NCBI GenBank assembly: GCA_963966185.1
Contig: CAWZYM010000392.1
Coordinates: 721,001 to 785,000, forward strand
DNA from: Rhabditoides inermis
Taxonomy: Eukaryota; Nematoda; Chromadorea; Rhabditida; Rhabditidae
Length of the DNA: 64,000 bases
Direction: 5' to 3'
The translations under genes and the position numbers were made by a program. The notes under the pieces were generated by a model. That model was not told the DNA's origin. It was given only the letters and a program-made list of their open reading frames with translations, and did no database searches. Of this stretch, positions 37,645 through 48,233 are shown one piece after another. Positions within the stretch are counted from its first letter, which is position 1, and the number at the start of each line of letters is the position of its first letter.

Positions 37645-37850
37645 CTAGTTGGGACGGACCCAGTTGCCCTGGGTGTCCCTCTCCAGCCTCCTCTTCTTGA
37701 CATAGGGAGCGCGGTAGCGGACGGTCTTGCGAGACTTGGTCGACACCGCCGCCTTGTTCACCTAGAAACACATATGAAGAGGGGCGGGGGTCGACGACGA
37801 ACCTTCTTGCTCTTGGACTTGGCGGGAGCCTTGTTCTTGGGGGCGGGCAT
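37645..37850 (-). CDS. Small, highly basic protein (54 aa)
   Basis: Two exons, 37803-37850 and 37645-37761, joined in phase 0. The peptide starts MPAPKNKAPAKSKSKK, continues with TVRYRAPYVKKRRLE and ends GNWVRPN. About a third of residues are Lys or Arg. The N-terminus resembles linker-histone or ribosomal-protein tails, but no ribosomal protein family fits. It probably binds nucleic acid, as a chromatin or sperm basic protein might. AATAAA lies on the minus strand about 20 nt after the stop (near 37623). Clean splice sites and codon use argue that it is real despite its size. Confidence 0.62.
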
Positions 37851-38136
37851 GGTCTTCTGAGGGAGACCGGATAGACTGGCGCCTCCGCCCCTCGGTCAGT
37901 CTTTTGTACGGTATGGATGGAGAGGGTAATCAGTGCGCGCATGCAAGTCATCTCAAGCTAACGGAAGCACACATGCAAATCACTTGGTGTCTGCCCCACA
38001 CACAACACAACGAGCACCGATTGTGGGGGATGGATGATGATATATGTGTTCCGAGCTGGTTTTCGTAGATTCGATTATTCCAACACGTGTATGCCACAAA
38101 CACCTCTGTATTTTTTATTGAACATTTAGTCAATGT

Positions 38137-38299
38137 TCAAACTTTTTGTTGCTTCTTGGTTTTCTTGCTGTTGGATTGCACGGGTTTTGCCTCGATGAGA
38201 TGTCCATACTTGGAACCTGCCAGATTCACCCACACCACTGCTGTCCGCGTGCGCCATATCAGAAACTCACGCTCGCCCTGTAACACACCATCTCTCTTC

Positions 38300-38338
<39 letters not shown>

Positions 38339-39320
38339 CTATGTCTTCTCACATCCTTCTCTTCCATTCCCAAAAGCTGTATGTCGGCAGAGGAGACCTC
38401 CATACTCTCTAGGAATGTCTTCACAGTGTTTCTTCCGTCCACTTCTAGAACTATCGACGACAGTCTGATTGCCGTATCGAAGATTGATTTCGACGCAAGT
38501 ATTTTCTAAAAGAAATGTGAAAGTCTACAGTTCATAGAAACGTACCTGCAGTGATACAGCGAATCCGTTGACGTGAACGAGTGAGTCATCCTCGTATAGA
38601 TGAGAGACACGCTCGGATTCCACCAGACTGTCTGCGATGAAGCCTGAAGAGACAAATGTCCAGAGACAGAGAGTATAGAAAGGACGGTACCGACTGGCCA
38701 GATGGACGCCGCTCTAGTAGTGCGGATGAGATCGAAGAGACGAATGTCGTAAGAGGCGGATACGTCGCAGAATATTACGACAGCCGATGGATGGGAGGAG
38801 AGGATGGAGGAGAGAGAATGGGAGCGGAGGTGCAACAGCGCCGTATTTCGCTGCCGCCACTCGTCTAAAAGAGAATTGTGAAAGAGCATTGCGTGGACAA
38901 TGTCAAACGCACCTGTGGTGTTGAAAGTGATGTAGGTGGAGGCGATGGATGAACGAGATAGGAGAGACGTGACAAGAGGAGACGGTTCCGAATCCACCAC
39001 CAACCAGTGCACATCATTCACCAGTGAGAGAGTGTTCGCCAATCTACAAAATCATCTTCCGTTTTTTTATATTCTAAGTATTTTACTTATAAATCATTAC
39101 CTGTTCATATCAGGAAGTCTGTTGACATTGGGATAAGTTGTCGTTATCGCAATAATCAGAGGAGATCTCTGATCAGATATGTTGGTCACGTGAAGGTTCC
39201 AATGACTCCTGGAGAAAACAATACACCCGAATCATGGCAGCGGATTCAAACTTACAACAACACGCCTGCTATGCCGATGCATGCCAGTAGTAAGAAAAGG
39301 TCGATAGTTTTGCCGGACAT
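38137..39320 (-). CDS. Beta-1,3-glucuronyltransferase (GT43) family protein, probably inactive
   Basis: Seven exons: 39256-39320, 39101-39208, 38913-39043, 38691-38864, 38546-38643, 38353-38505, 38137-38277; 289 aa. Residues 5-22 are a signal anchor of a type II Golgi protein. Family landmarks follow: ITTTYPNVNRLPDMNRLANT, DVHWLVVDSEPSPLV, SIWPVGF, NGFAVSL and a C-terminal WRTRTAV. Active B3GAT enzymes use a D-D-D metal site in a context such as YFADDDNTY. Here residues 133-136 are FCDV, and the C-terminal W-H-T-R-T motif has Arg in place of His. These losses suggest that it no longer transfers glucuronic acid, although binding roles remain possible. It lies 180 nt downstream of the epoxide hydrolase gene, same strand. 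AATAAA is near 38117. Confidence 0.83.
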
Positions 39321-39500
39321 ACTTTTAAGCGCGAATGTGAAAGTGAACGAGGCTTGCTGTTTCCACGAGTACATATTACATCCTCTCTATTGTGGTTGCC
39401 AGTCTGACTCGCACAATTGAACGCAGCGCGATCATTGATGATCATCGACACCAAAATAGGAGTTGTGTTTATTAGGGATATGCAATATGCGATGTTGTTA

Positions 39501-40276
39501 TTATATGAGGGAGGATGCAAAGTGGATGACGTGTTCGGCGAGGGGACGCGGCTCCTCCAGAGCTGCGAAGTGACCGCCGTTCGGGATGTCGCGCCTGCAA
39601 CAGCCATGCTCATCCCCCTCCCCCTCTCTTCCTCTCTCTCCCCCCCCTCTCTCCCTCCCTCCCTCCCCCTCTCTCTCCTCTCACCTGCTGGTGACGTTGT
39701 ATCCGGTGAGTGCCAGCTCGAGTGGAGTCTTGTCGAACATCTCGTTTCCGAATGCCGAGTGGGCGGTCGGCACAGATACGTACTGGCTGAACAGTGATTG
39801 GAAGCGAGGCAGAAGGAGAAGGAGACGGAGACGCACCTTCCAAGCTGCGCATTGCGCACATCGGAGAAGAACTCTCTGTAGAACCTCTGACTGGGAACGA
39901 TATTCTGCTGGAACCAGTAGATAGACACCACGGATAGCAGCTCGTCCATCGTGAACTTCCTGTAAAATGAGGAATAGGCGGCGCTAGATGGGCGGAGCTT
40001 ACTTGGTGAGGCCGCCGTCCCGCATGTTGCGGTACTCGGCGTTGGTCCAAGTGGAGAACTTCTCGAGGATATACGCAGCCAGACCGATGGGAGAATCATT
40101 GAGGGGAGTGCCTGAACGGAGGCGTGAAAGAGGGATTAGAAAAGAGGACGTACCGATAGTATCGGGCTTGGTTCCCTGGATGTGCATGTATCCACTCTCC
40201 TTTGTAAGCTCCCAGTACAGATGCAGAAGGTTGAAAGTGGGAGCGTTTGAGAAGACGAGCTGGAAAGGGGTGATTC

Positions 40277-40320
<44 letters not shown>

Positions 40321-40922
40321 GTACCTTGGGAAAGAACTGTCCGACAACATGGAGGAAGATGGAGTGGGCAGTGCTGGGGAATACCATGAGCATGTTGAGG
40401 TGTAGTCCGATCACCCTGCAAGGAGAGGCTGGAGAGGGGAGAGGGAGGGGAGGAGACTCACTGTTCGGGGTAGAGCTTGGCCATGTTGGCAGTCACCACA
40501 CTGCCCCAGTCTCCGCCCTGCAGCAGATACTTCTTGTACCCCAGCCTGTTCATGAGCTTTCGGAACACGCGGGCGCATTCAATCTGCGAGAATCCCGATT
40601 TCTTCGGCGCTGACGAGAATCCATATCCGGGGATAGAGGGAGCAATGATCTGAAAGAGAGAATGAGATGGAGTTACTCAGAAGGCAGTGTACCTCAAATG
40701 CTATGTCAGACTCGATGCCGTGCTTTCGGGGGTCGTTGAGAAGCGGGATGATCTTGACGAACTCGTATACATTGCCCGGCCAGCCGTGAACCATCAACAT
40801 GGGTTTCACAGTCGTGTATCCAGAGGCTGCAGGGGAACGGATGAAGTGAACCTAAAAGGGCATAAGAGAACCAAGAAGGAAAAAGAGGAGGGAGGGAGAG
40901 GGAGAAGAAGGGAGGGAGGGAG

Positions 40923-40959
<37 letters not shown>

Positions 40960-41369
40960 GAAGACGTACCTGCATTCCTTCGATCTCCGTTGTGAACTGA
41001 GGGAATGCATTGATCTGCCTTTCCGTCTTCCTCCAATCGTATGTGTTCATCCAGTACGTGCGAACCTGAATCAAGTATATCATATTCATTACCACTCATC
41101 TATGTAGATACCTTTTCGAGCATTTTGGAGTTGAATCCATAGGTGAAGTCGTTGCTGTCTTCAAGAACCTCGTGCCCCACACGCGCACTCGACAGACGGG
41201 CCTTCAGCTCCTAAAAACAGACTCTCTCTTTCCCGCTCTATTCCTTCCAGCATACCTTTATCTCGATATCGGTAACATGGACAGTGAATGGTTTGATGGC
41301 AGTGTCGTCGACCCTCGTGGATCCGCTTCCATACCACTTCGACTCCAGCACAGTCACCTACACACAATC

Positions 41370-41417
<48 letters not shown>

Positions 41418-41564
41418 CTCTTTCTTTCTCTCTCTCTCGCTCTCTCTCTCCATCTTCTTCTTTTTAGTGGAACCTACCTTCTGCTGAGGTTTGAAGTGCG
41501 AGTATACGAGGAAACCACCCACAGCGAGGAAAACAGCTATGAGAATGTGCTTCACAAAGCCCAT
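39501..41564 (-). CDS. Microsomal-type epoxide hydrolase
   Basis: Twelve exons: 41478-41564, 41256-41357, 41112-41210, 40970-41065, 40693-40851, 40462-40649, 40325-40415, 40154-40259, 40003-40111, 39837-39959, 39685-39786, 39501-39594; 451 aa, close to the 455 of mammalian EPHX1. It is an alpha/beta hydrolase that opens epoxides (xenobiotics or juvenile-hormone-like lipids) to diols at the ER. Residues 5-21 form the N-terminal membrane anchor. H150-G-W-P is the oxyanion motif, D228 in GGDWG the nucleophile, a Tyr in GYMHIQGTKPDT a ring-opening candidate, and H429 in GGHFAALEEP the catalytic His. All key residues are intact, so it should be active. AATAAA is near 39466. Several introns carry GA or CT runs next to the donor. 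Confidence 0.95.
40279..40316. repeat. GA microsatellite in an epoxide hydrolase intron
   Basis: Uninterrupted dinucleotide run filling most of the 65-nt intron 40260-40324, directly behind the donor. Confidence 0.9.
41370..41414. repeat. CT microsatellite in an epoxide hydrolase intron
   Basis: Run within intron 41358-41477, with a second interrupted run up to about 41450. Confidence 0.9.
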
Positions 41565-42706
41565 CCTGAAATGATAACAGTTGTAGGTTTGGAAACACGC
41601 AATAACATAAACGAGGGCCGAACGCGGAATGAGAAATGTTTTGGAATTGGGGAGAAGTAAACAGCACATTCTAGTCAGCATGGGCGTAATTGATTAGATA
41701 ACATGAGAGAAACAGATGCAGACGGGTAGTTTGGAGTGTGCTTTGTACAAACTTGCGGCCACCGGTCAAAATACCATCACCCGCACATACTACGAGAGAC
41801 ATCTACACAAGATAGATTGAATGTGAAAAGAACTGATCGCATTAGACAACACAAAACACGCGAGAGAGAGAGAGGCCACTCAGTTGAACGCAAATAACAT
41901 ACTGTTCATGCAGAAAAATAAGTCGAAACCTGGGTGGGCTTGATAAAAGACGGCGATAAATCGCATTGTTTGCACTCGCCTCACTGAACAAACGTGTTTT
42001 GACTACTGATGCCAACAGCGATAGAACGATTCCCACAGTAATCACTAAAGAGGGTATATTCGGTTGAGCACCGAAGAACAACTCCAATCAGCATACAAGT
42101 AGACTACACATAAACTACTTATCGAAGAAACACAGGCCATTTCTTCCCCCGAATATTTTGAAATGTAGCAGAACAGCTGTTCTCACTCTCTCAAAGGCGA
42201 CCTCTCACCCCAACTACATCCACATCACAACTATACTTCGTAGGAGAATGTTATATGAATAAAATATTTAAAATGAGGCAAATCATGACACGGGGCCTTA
42301 TCGGAAGACCCGAATTCGCGTCACACATCGCGTCAGCCAGCAAACATACAATTGTTGGTATGAATTTCCATAGTTCTGTGATGTGGGTAAGCTAGTAGAA
42401 ATAGTAATATTATGAGAAATTGTGTTAGTTTCGAAATAAACAGGAAAGACATCAAAACGTCATTCGATATGGAAAACAGTTCGGATCTACAGTTGAGAAA
42501 ACCATGAAACAATGCGCTGTACTACGGTGGTTAAATGAGGTTGCTCTATTGAACATATTTTAGTGAAAGTATGACATGGTCGAACATCAGCTGTTCGGCG
42601 TGGAGATTTTATGCGCTTTGTTGATTTTGCATTGTTTTATTATGTTGTATTATTTCGTTATATTAATCAATTGTTGCCTAACAAAAGAGCTTTTCAGTGA
42701 ACACAA
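41565..42706. promoter_or_regulatory. Divergent intergenic region between epoxide hydrolase and the psq gene
   Basis: The two flanking genes point away from each other, so both promoters must lie here. AT-rich, no exon seen. The acceptor gcttttcag at 42697 precedes the psq gene start by nine bases. Confidence 0.5.
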
Positions 42707-43939
42707 ATGCATGTCTTTCCATGCGCTCTGCCTCCTCCTAATCGAGAAAAGGCGTAAGTTGTTGTTTCTTTTTGTTTCGATTTTATTTTATATTTTACGG
42801 TTAAAACGTACTGTACATTACTAACAAGGACATTGTAACGTTGTAACGTAACATGTTGTCAATGTTTTCGAATAATAAGTGAAGTGTTTTAAGGGTGCGT
42901 GGTCACTACACGACGGCGCTGCTCAACGATGCTGTCCGGGCTGTGCTGCGACACAAAATGAACGTCAACCAAGTACGCTAATTTATATATTGTGCTGGAC
43001 AGCACACTTTGTAGTATTTATTTGTTTATTTCAGGCCGCGGCTGCTTTCAAGATCCCTCGCTCGACGCTGCAACGACGAGTGAGGTATGTATTTGACATG
43101 CAACTCAATCTACGTGGTCTTGTTGAGTGTGCTGCGCAGTCGACACGAGGCGGCAATCGGGCGGAACAAGCAGGAGGAGGAGGAGCAGTCGGCTGTGGAG
43201 AGAGCGAAGAAGACGCCGAAGACGGTGCGCGCGGCGCTGTCCTCACACCACTCCACGCCCCTTCGACTGCCCACTTCTCCGCCTATACTGCACTGTCCGC
43301 CCGACATAGCCGAAGAATGCGAGGTACACAAACATAATGATCATTGAGTAACTTGGGTTTTGAAGATAGTGACAGTGGACCCGGAACACGACTACGCCGC
43401 CCGCCCGGTCTGGCAGCACGACCCACTCGAGCCCCACCCGTCCACGGTGCGCATACTGTTTGGTATTCATAATATGTGTTCTATTTAGATGAATGAGGTG
43501 TACGTGGAGGAAGGTGTAGCGGGGGAGGATGAGGGTGAGGGGGTGTACGTGTACGAGGAGGCTGTGGAGGAGCAGACAGACGCGATGGAAATCCACGGTG
43601 GCGACGACAAACAGCCAGTCGCCGTGCGCAGAGTCATACTCATCAATGTGAGTGCTACAAGGTTCACTAGTTTTTTTTTGGATTTAGACAGTTATTTTCT
43701 ATATATAGCAAGTTTTATATAACAAGTTCAAAACAAAAGTGAAAGTGTGGGTAACGGTGAGTATTTGCAGGAGAAGGCGCCCGGTTCATGGCACGCCACT
43801 TCCAGCTACGCTCTTCAGCAGGTTAGCCTTTTTTGTTTGTTTTATTGTTTACGCATTGTTGTAGGTGATTTGCGAGGATGAGTTGATCGACATCGAGTCG
43901 TGCAGCGCGGATGAGCTGCTGGAGAGACCGACGCGATAG
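42707..43939 (+). CDS. Psq-type helix-turn-helix protein with acidic C-terminus
   Basis: Eight exons: 42707-42753, 42894-42972, 43035-43084, 43140-43323, 43366-43446, 43489-43647, 43771-43821, 43865-43939; 241 aa. Residues 16-59 match the pipsqueak DNA-binding helix-turn-helix: YTTALLNDAVRAVLRHKMN, then NQAAAAFKIPRSTLQRRVR. No BTB domain precedes it, unlike many insect psq proteins. A Glu/Lys stretch follows, then a Pro/Ser/His region and an acidic segment with repeated Val-Tyr-Val (residues 150-170). It is probably a nuclear DNA-binding regulator acting as a small single-HTH protein. The acceptor nine bases before the ATG suggests trans-splicing. The domain spans two introns whose phases match exactly. 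AATAAA is near 44036. Confidence 0.8.
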
Positions 43940-44158
43940 CACCAACCACTTCACTTCCACTTGTCTTCCACTCGCATTCCGCCCATCTCACATAGACGAC
44001 TAGATTGATTGTACATACTCGCTTATTGTTATGATATAATAAAGACGTTATTGCCGTACTTTTCTAATTTTCATTCGCTGTTATGGAGTAGCGTGTGGAC
44101 GCATCTCCCTCGATACTTCCTTTCCTTTGCCCTTATCCATATCTGACATGCGATTCAG

Positions 44159-44623
44159 ATGGCGTCGCGTGCCGTGGAGCAGGTGCCCGCTCGCCTTTTC
44201 CCCCTCCTTCTCTACAAGCGCATCCTGCGGTCAGTTTGTATCCCCACTCTCGTCGTTGTCTCACAGTGGTCCATTGTCAGTGTGCACTACGGTCTGCCGG
44301 CGCCGGCCCGTCTGATGGGCGACGTGTATGTGAAGGACGAGTTCCGTCGTCACAAAGGCGCCGAGGCCGCCCACGCACAGGTGTTCCTCAAGGAATGGAC
44401 CGACTACTTCATGGTCCTCTCCAAGCAGCTCTCACACAAGGGAATCGCCAAGGTTGGTCCTCTTTGCTCTCTTTTCCCCTCTTTACAACTCATTCCACAA
44501 TTGGAGGGCGCTCTGGGCCGCGACCTGTCCACCCTGGATGGATTCTCGGATGAGCAGCTCCGTCAGTTGCTCGAATTGAAGATAGAGACGGAGACAGCCA
44601 AGGGAAACAAGGTGGAGCTGTAG
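44159..44623 (+). CDS. SDHAF3: Succinate dehydrogenase assembly factor 3 (LYR family)
   Basis: Exons 44159-44229, 44281-44452, 44507-44623; 119 aa. The LYR-type motif LYKRILR and the signature GDVYVKDEFRRHK identify SDHAF3/ACN9, a mitochondrial matrix chaperone that protects the iron-sulphur subunit of complex II during assembly. The conserved FSDEQLRQLLELK follows near the C-terminus. Both introns (51 and 54 nt) are multiples of three and lack stops, so the unspliced frame reads straight through; I removed them because doing so restores the conserved spacing (ILR-VHYGLP). The second acceptor (aattggag) is weak. The ATG is fused to an acceptor (gattcag|ATG). It starts 220 nt after the psq stop, so the two may share an operon. 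Confidence 0.9.
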   Translation: MASRAVEQVPARLFPLLLYKRILRSVCIPTLVVVSQWSIVSVHYGLPAPARLMGDVYVKDEFRRHKGAEAAHAQVFLKEWTDYFMVLSKQLSHKGIAKVGPLCSLFPSLQLIPQLEGALGRDLSTLDGFSDEQLRQLLELKIETETAKGNKVEL

Positions 44624-45701
44624 ACGATACACAACACTGGTAATTAGCCGATAGTTTTTTCATAGAGTTATATAGGTATTAATGATAGATCATCGCAATG
44701 TGTCTACAGTTCGTTGCGAACTTATTGAAGAATGTTTGTTGTTCGCGTTCGCTTTGTTTTTCTTGCAGACTTCTAATGTGCGGCGTTGTTGATTGTTGGC
44801 AATGATAAAGTGTGTTCGTCAATGATTTGTGGTCCGAGTGCACTTTGTGCGTATGCAGATGCGCGCGTGTCCGGAGGGCGAAACGAGAGGAAATGGTGTT
44901 TACCCCCAAAGGTCTCGGAGCGATTCGCTCGCACATCTAATATAGTGGGTGTTTGTATGTGTGAGGTGGCTGGAGTGTCTCTCGCCTCGTCTAGTATTTG
45001 GCAGCCGTCCGCCCTTCTCCATACACCATAACTGCCCACACTTGTTTCATCTCCCTTGATTCCTCGAATGTCTCCCTCGTCTATTTACCTTACCCCGTCT
45101 CCTCTCTCTATCTATAATACTGTTTTATATATGCATATGTTAGTTGTTATGTCTTCTGTTCTTCCCTCACCCTCCCTCTCGTTTGCTAGATCGAGGCGGC
45201 TCGTTAATTTTCGGCATTCTAGCAGCGCCGCGAATGCGAAAAGCAGCTCATGAATAATAGTAATTGTCACAGTTGTTTGAGAATTTCATGATATCTTGTA
45301 TATCATTCGTTGCGCTATTTCAATCACTCAAGTAGTACTGGCATGGTTGTTTTCGTTTTGTGTGGTTATAAATCATCCCACATGTGTGTCAGGACTCACT
45401 AATGTTCTAGAAATGATCTATACCTCATCTCTCTGGGTAAGTGAGTGGTATTTCCTCACTAGGTGTTCCGTTTCCTCTCCTCCCTCTCCTCTCTCCCTCT
45501 CTCACTCTCCCCTCTCTTCTGTCGTCACTTGAAATGCGTTTGCTGGCCGACTGATAGAATTTGCATTCCATCATATTCCTCCTTCGAAAACGGGCGGAGG
45601 TACATCGAATGCATACGTCCATACGTTTCTACTTTCACTCTCGTATTGATCGTTTGATATTGGTTTCAGGTTTTGTTATTATGTCAGACTAGACTGCCGT
45701 C
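44624..45701. other. Intergenic region upstream of the ion channel gene
   Basis: No exon chain found. CT-rich between 45460 and 45530. It includes the 3' UTR of SDHAF3 and the promoter of the channel gene. Confidence 0.5.
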
Positions 45702-45885
45702 ATGAAGAATTCGAGTGAACTCGTGGAGAGGTAGGGAATGTGAGAAGGGAAAAGGAGAGAGAGATTTTTGCAGGGTGAATCTGTTCGCTTTGATATGGGG
45801 TCTGGGACAAGCGACGCAGTCACTCGTTCAGCCAGGATCCGTGCCAAGCATGGACCCGTGGGACGACTATTGCGGGTAAGAGAGG

Positions 45886-45932
<47 letters not shown>

Positions 45933-48108
45933 AGAGAGAGGGAGGAAGGGAGGGGAGAGACGGAAAGACAGAAATGATTCGGCAACTCTCTTTAGTGATC
46001 CTTCCAACGACACGATAGGTCAGATGATCTTGACGTCTCTCTTCGATGAAGGCTACAATAAGAACAACGTGCCTTCGAAAAGGAGTGCCACCGCTGTCAC
46101 CATCGAATTTGTGATACAGAGCATAGCGGCGGTAATATACCCATCCTCTCCCCTCGCCACTCTCCTCTTCAGGTTTCCGAGATATCTTCGTCGTTCACAG
46201 TCGACTTGCTGTTCTCTCAAATCTGGCACGACTCGCGACTGCGATTCGATCACTTAGCTCCATGCCTGCAGAATCTCACGCTCGGCTATCAGATGGTCCA
46301 TTCCTTTTCAAGCAAATCAGTCATTCGAATCATGTTTCAGATAGAAAAGATCTGGACGCCGAACGTGTGTTTCGTGAATTCGAAGAAGACGGAGATCCAC
46401 TCCTCGCCCACGCCTAACATATTCCTCATGATATACCCCAACGGCACAGTGTGGGTGAGTGGAGTGTTATTCTCTATAGGGTTGATGTGATTAGTTGGCT
46501 GTCTGACGTCTCTTTGCCCCCATCTTCCTCATTATTTCCTCACGAGTTCATTCAGCACAGAACGCTGGTAAAAACGGCAGAATTGCACCCTGTGAGAGGG
46601 GCACTTGGAAAATGGGAAAATAGCATTGTGCTTCGTGTAATGGGGTGTGTTGAGGTGAACTATCGACTCAACGTGCAGGGACCATGCAATGTCGACCTGT
46701 CATTGTTTCCAATGGATATCATGGTGCGAGAGAGAGAGAGAGAGAGAGAGAATAAGAGAGTACTTACAGGTGTGCGAACTTGTCATAGAGAGCTATGCGT
46801 ACAACGCGGCTAAAGTGGCTTTGCACTGGAGAGAGTGGAGTCCCGTAAGTCGTATTCTATCCTATCTTATTTCAACGTCTCTCTTCCAGGTATTCTCTAT
46901 AGCGAAATCTAAACTGGCAGACTTTACATTGTACGGTCTACAGTGGACGAAGAACAATTTCGAATACGCTGCGGGACAGTGGGATCAGGTATATGAATCC
47001 CTACGCACGCTTTACTCACTCACACGCATTACGCATTTCCTTGCAGCTGACTGTGTCGCTGACCTTCTCGCGCGCCTATGGCTTCTACCTTCTACAGATG
47101 TATATGCCCACATATGCATCTGTCTTCCTCTCCTTTGTCTCATTCTGGATTGACCTCAAGGTGATATTGGAGAAGTTGTAAAGATATGATTTAACATGTA
47201 ATCAGTGTTACAGGCTCTTCCTGCGCGAATCACATTGGGAGTGAGCTCTCTCATGGCTCTCACCTTCCAGGTATGAAGTGGATGATTGATAATTGATGTA
47301 TAGTGTTTTGTAGTATGGCAACGTGGCGAAGAATCTTCCGAAAGTGGGATACGTGAAGTCGATTGATGTCTACATGGTGATGACTACTGGGTGAGAATAT
47401 ACAGTTTTTTTGATATTTCAGTATATTTTCACAGGTTCATCTTCCTAACAATGATCGAAGTCGCATTCTGCTGGTGAGTGATTGCATGTTTCCGTGTTCA
47501 TTCATATTTTTCAGTTACATCGATAGCGTGAACAACTCGAGAATGAAAAAGAAGAACGACGAAATCAAGAGAAGACAGATCGACAGTATAAAGAGGTAGG
47601 TGAACGAGGAATGGTGCAAATAGAGAAGAAAATCTCAGGAAAAAGAAGAAACAGAAGAACAACTATGGGGCATTCTCGACTATATCCAACCCTAATGCTG
47701 GGAACAACGAGCAGCCGGGAGGAGACCCGAGGACAGACCACGACGACACTTACATGGTAGGGAGTACAGAGTGTGCAGGGATAGAAGGCCGGTTGCAGGA
47801 TCTGTCAAACGGCCAGCCGGTGCCGCTCGCCCGCGTCTCCAACGTGTTCGAGTCACTCCACGCCCTCGCAACCATTGGACTACTCGCAGAAGACGAGTCC
47901 AATGCAGAACCAAAGTGGACAGCCGAGAGACTCGACAAGATATGCAGGTGCGAGACGGAGAGATATTGAACGCGATGAGAGTGTCTATTTTAGGAAGCTC
48001 TTCCCTATCTCGTTTATGGTCCTGAACGTGTGTTACTGGGTGTACTATCTCACGCAGAGCTACTATGCGAAGGAACATGCTCTTCATGGAGCATCTCCCA
48101 CTCTATGA
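45702..48108 (+). CDS. Cys-loop ligand-gated anion channel subunit
   Basis: Exons: 45702-45730, 45774-45875, 45996-46131, 46173-46295, 46341-46454, 46655-46723, 46770-46844, 46890-46988, 47047-47160, 47214-47270, 47314-47390, 47435-47473, 47515-47595, 47639-47947, 47994-48108; 512 aa. Signal peptide to about residue 30. The ligand-binding domain includes VDLLFSQIWHDSRL, IWTPNVCFVNSKK and the Cys loop C179-x13-C193 with LSLFPMD. Four membrane spans follow. M2 begins L-P-A-R-I-T-L-G (residues 289-296); the P-A-R triplet predicts anion selectivity. The M3 to M4 loop is long and basic. By M2 and M3 sequence (NVAKNLPKVGYVKSIDVYM) it resembles the nematode ACC/LGC acetylcholine- or amine-gated chloride channels. 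The ligand is not predictable. The acceptor at 46654 (tgttgag) is weak, and a 42-nt in-frame intron at 47758-47799 is possible. Confidence 0.9.
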
Positions 48109-48233
48109 ACAACCAACCAATATATTATTATTTTCATATCTCATACAATATGGGTGATACGTTCTTCATGCAAAGTAGATTTTAAAATGAATTTGTGAAT
48201 AAATGTTTTGTTTTCTGTTAAAAATACACACAG

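Noticed and set aside
39586..39924. Overlapping plus-strand frames opposite the epoxide hydrolase 3' exons
   Set aside because: They are antisense shadows of a gene with intact catalytic motifs and contain low-complexity Ser/Pro/Leu intron sequence.
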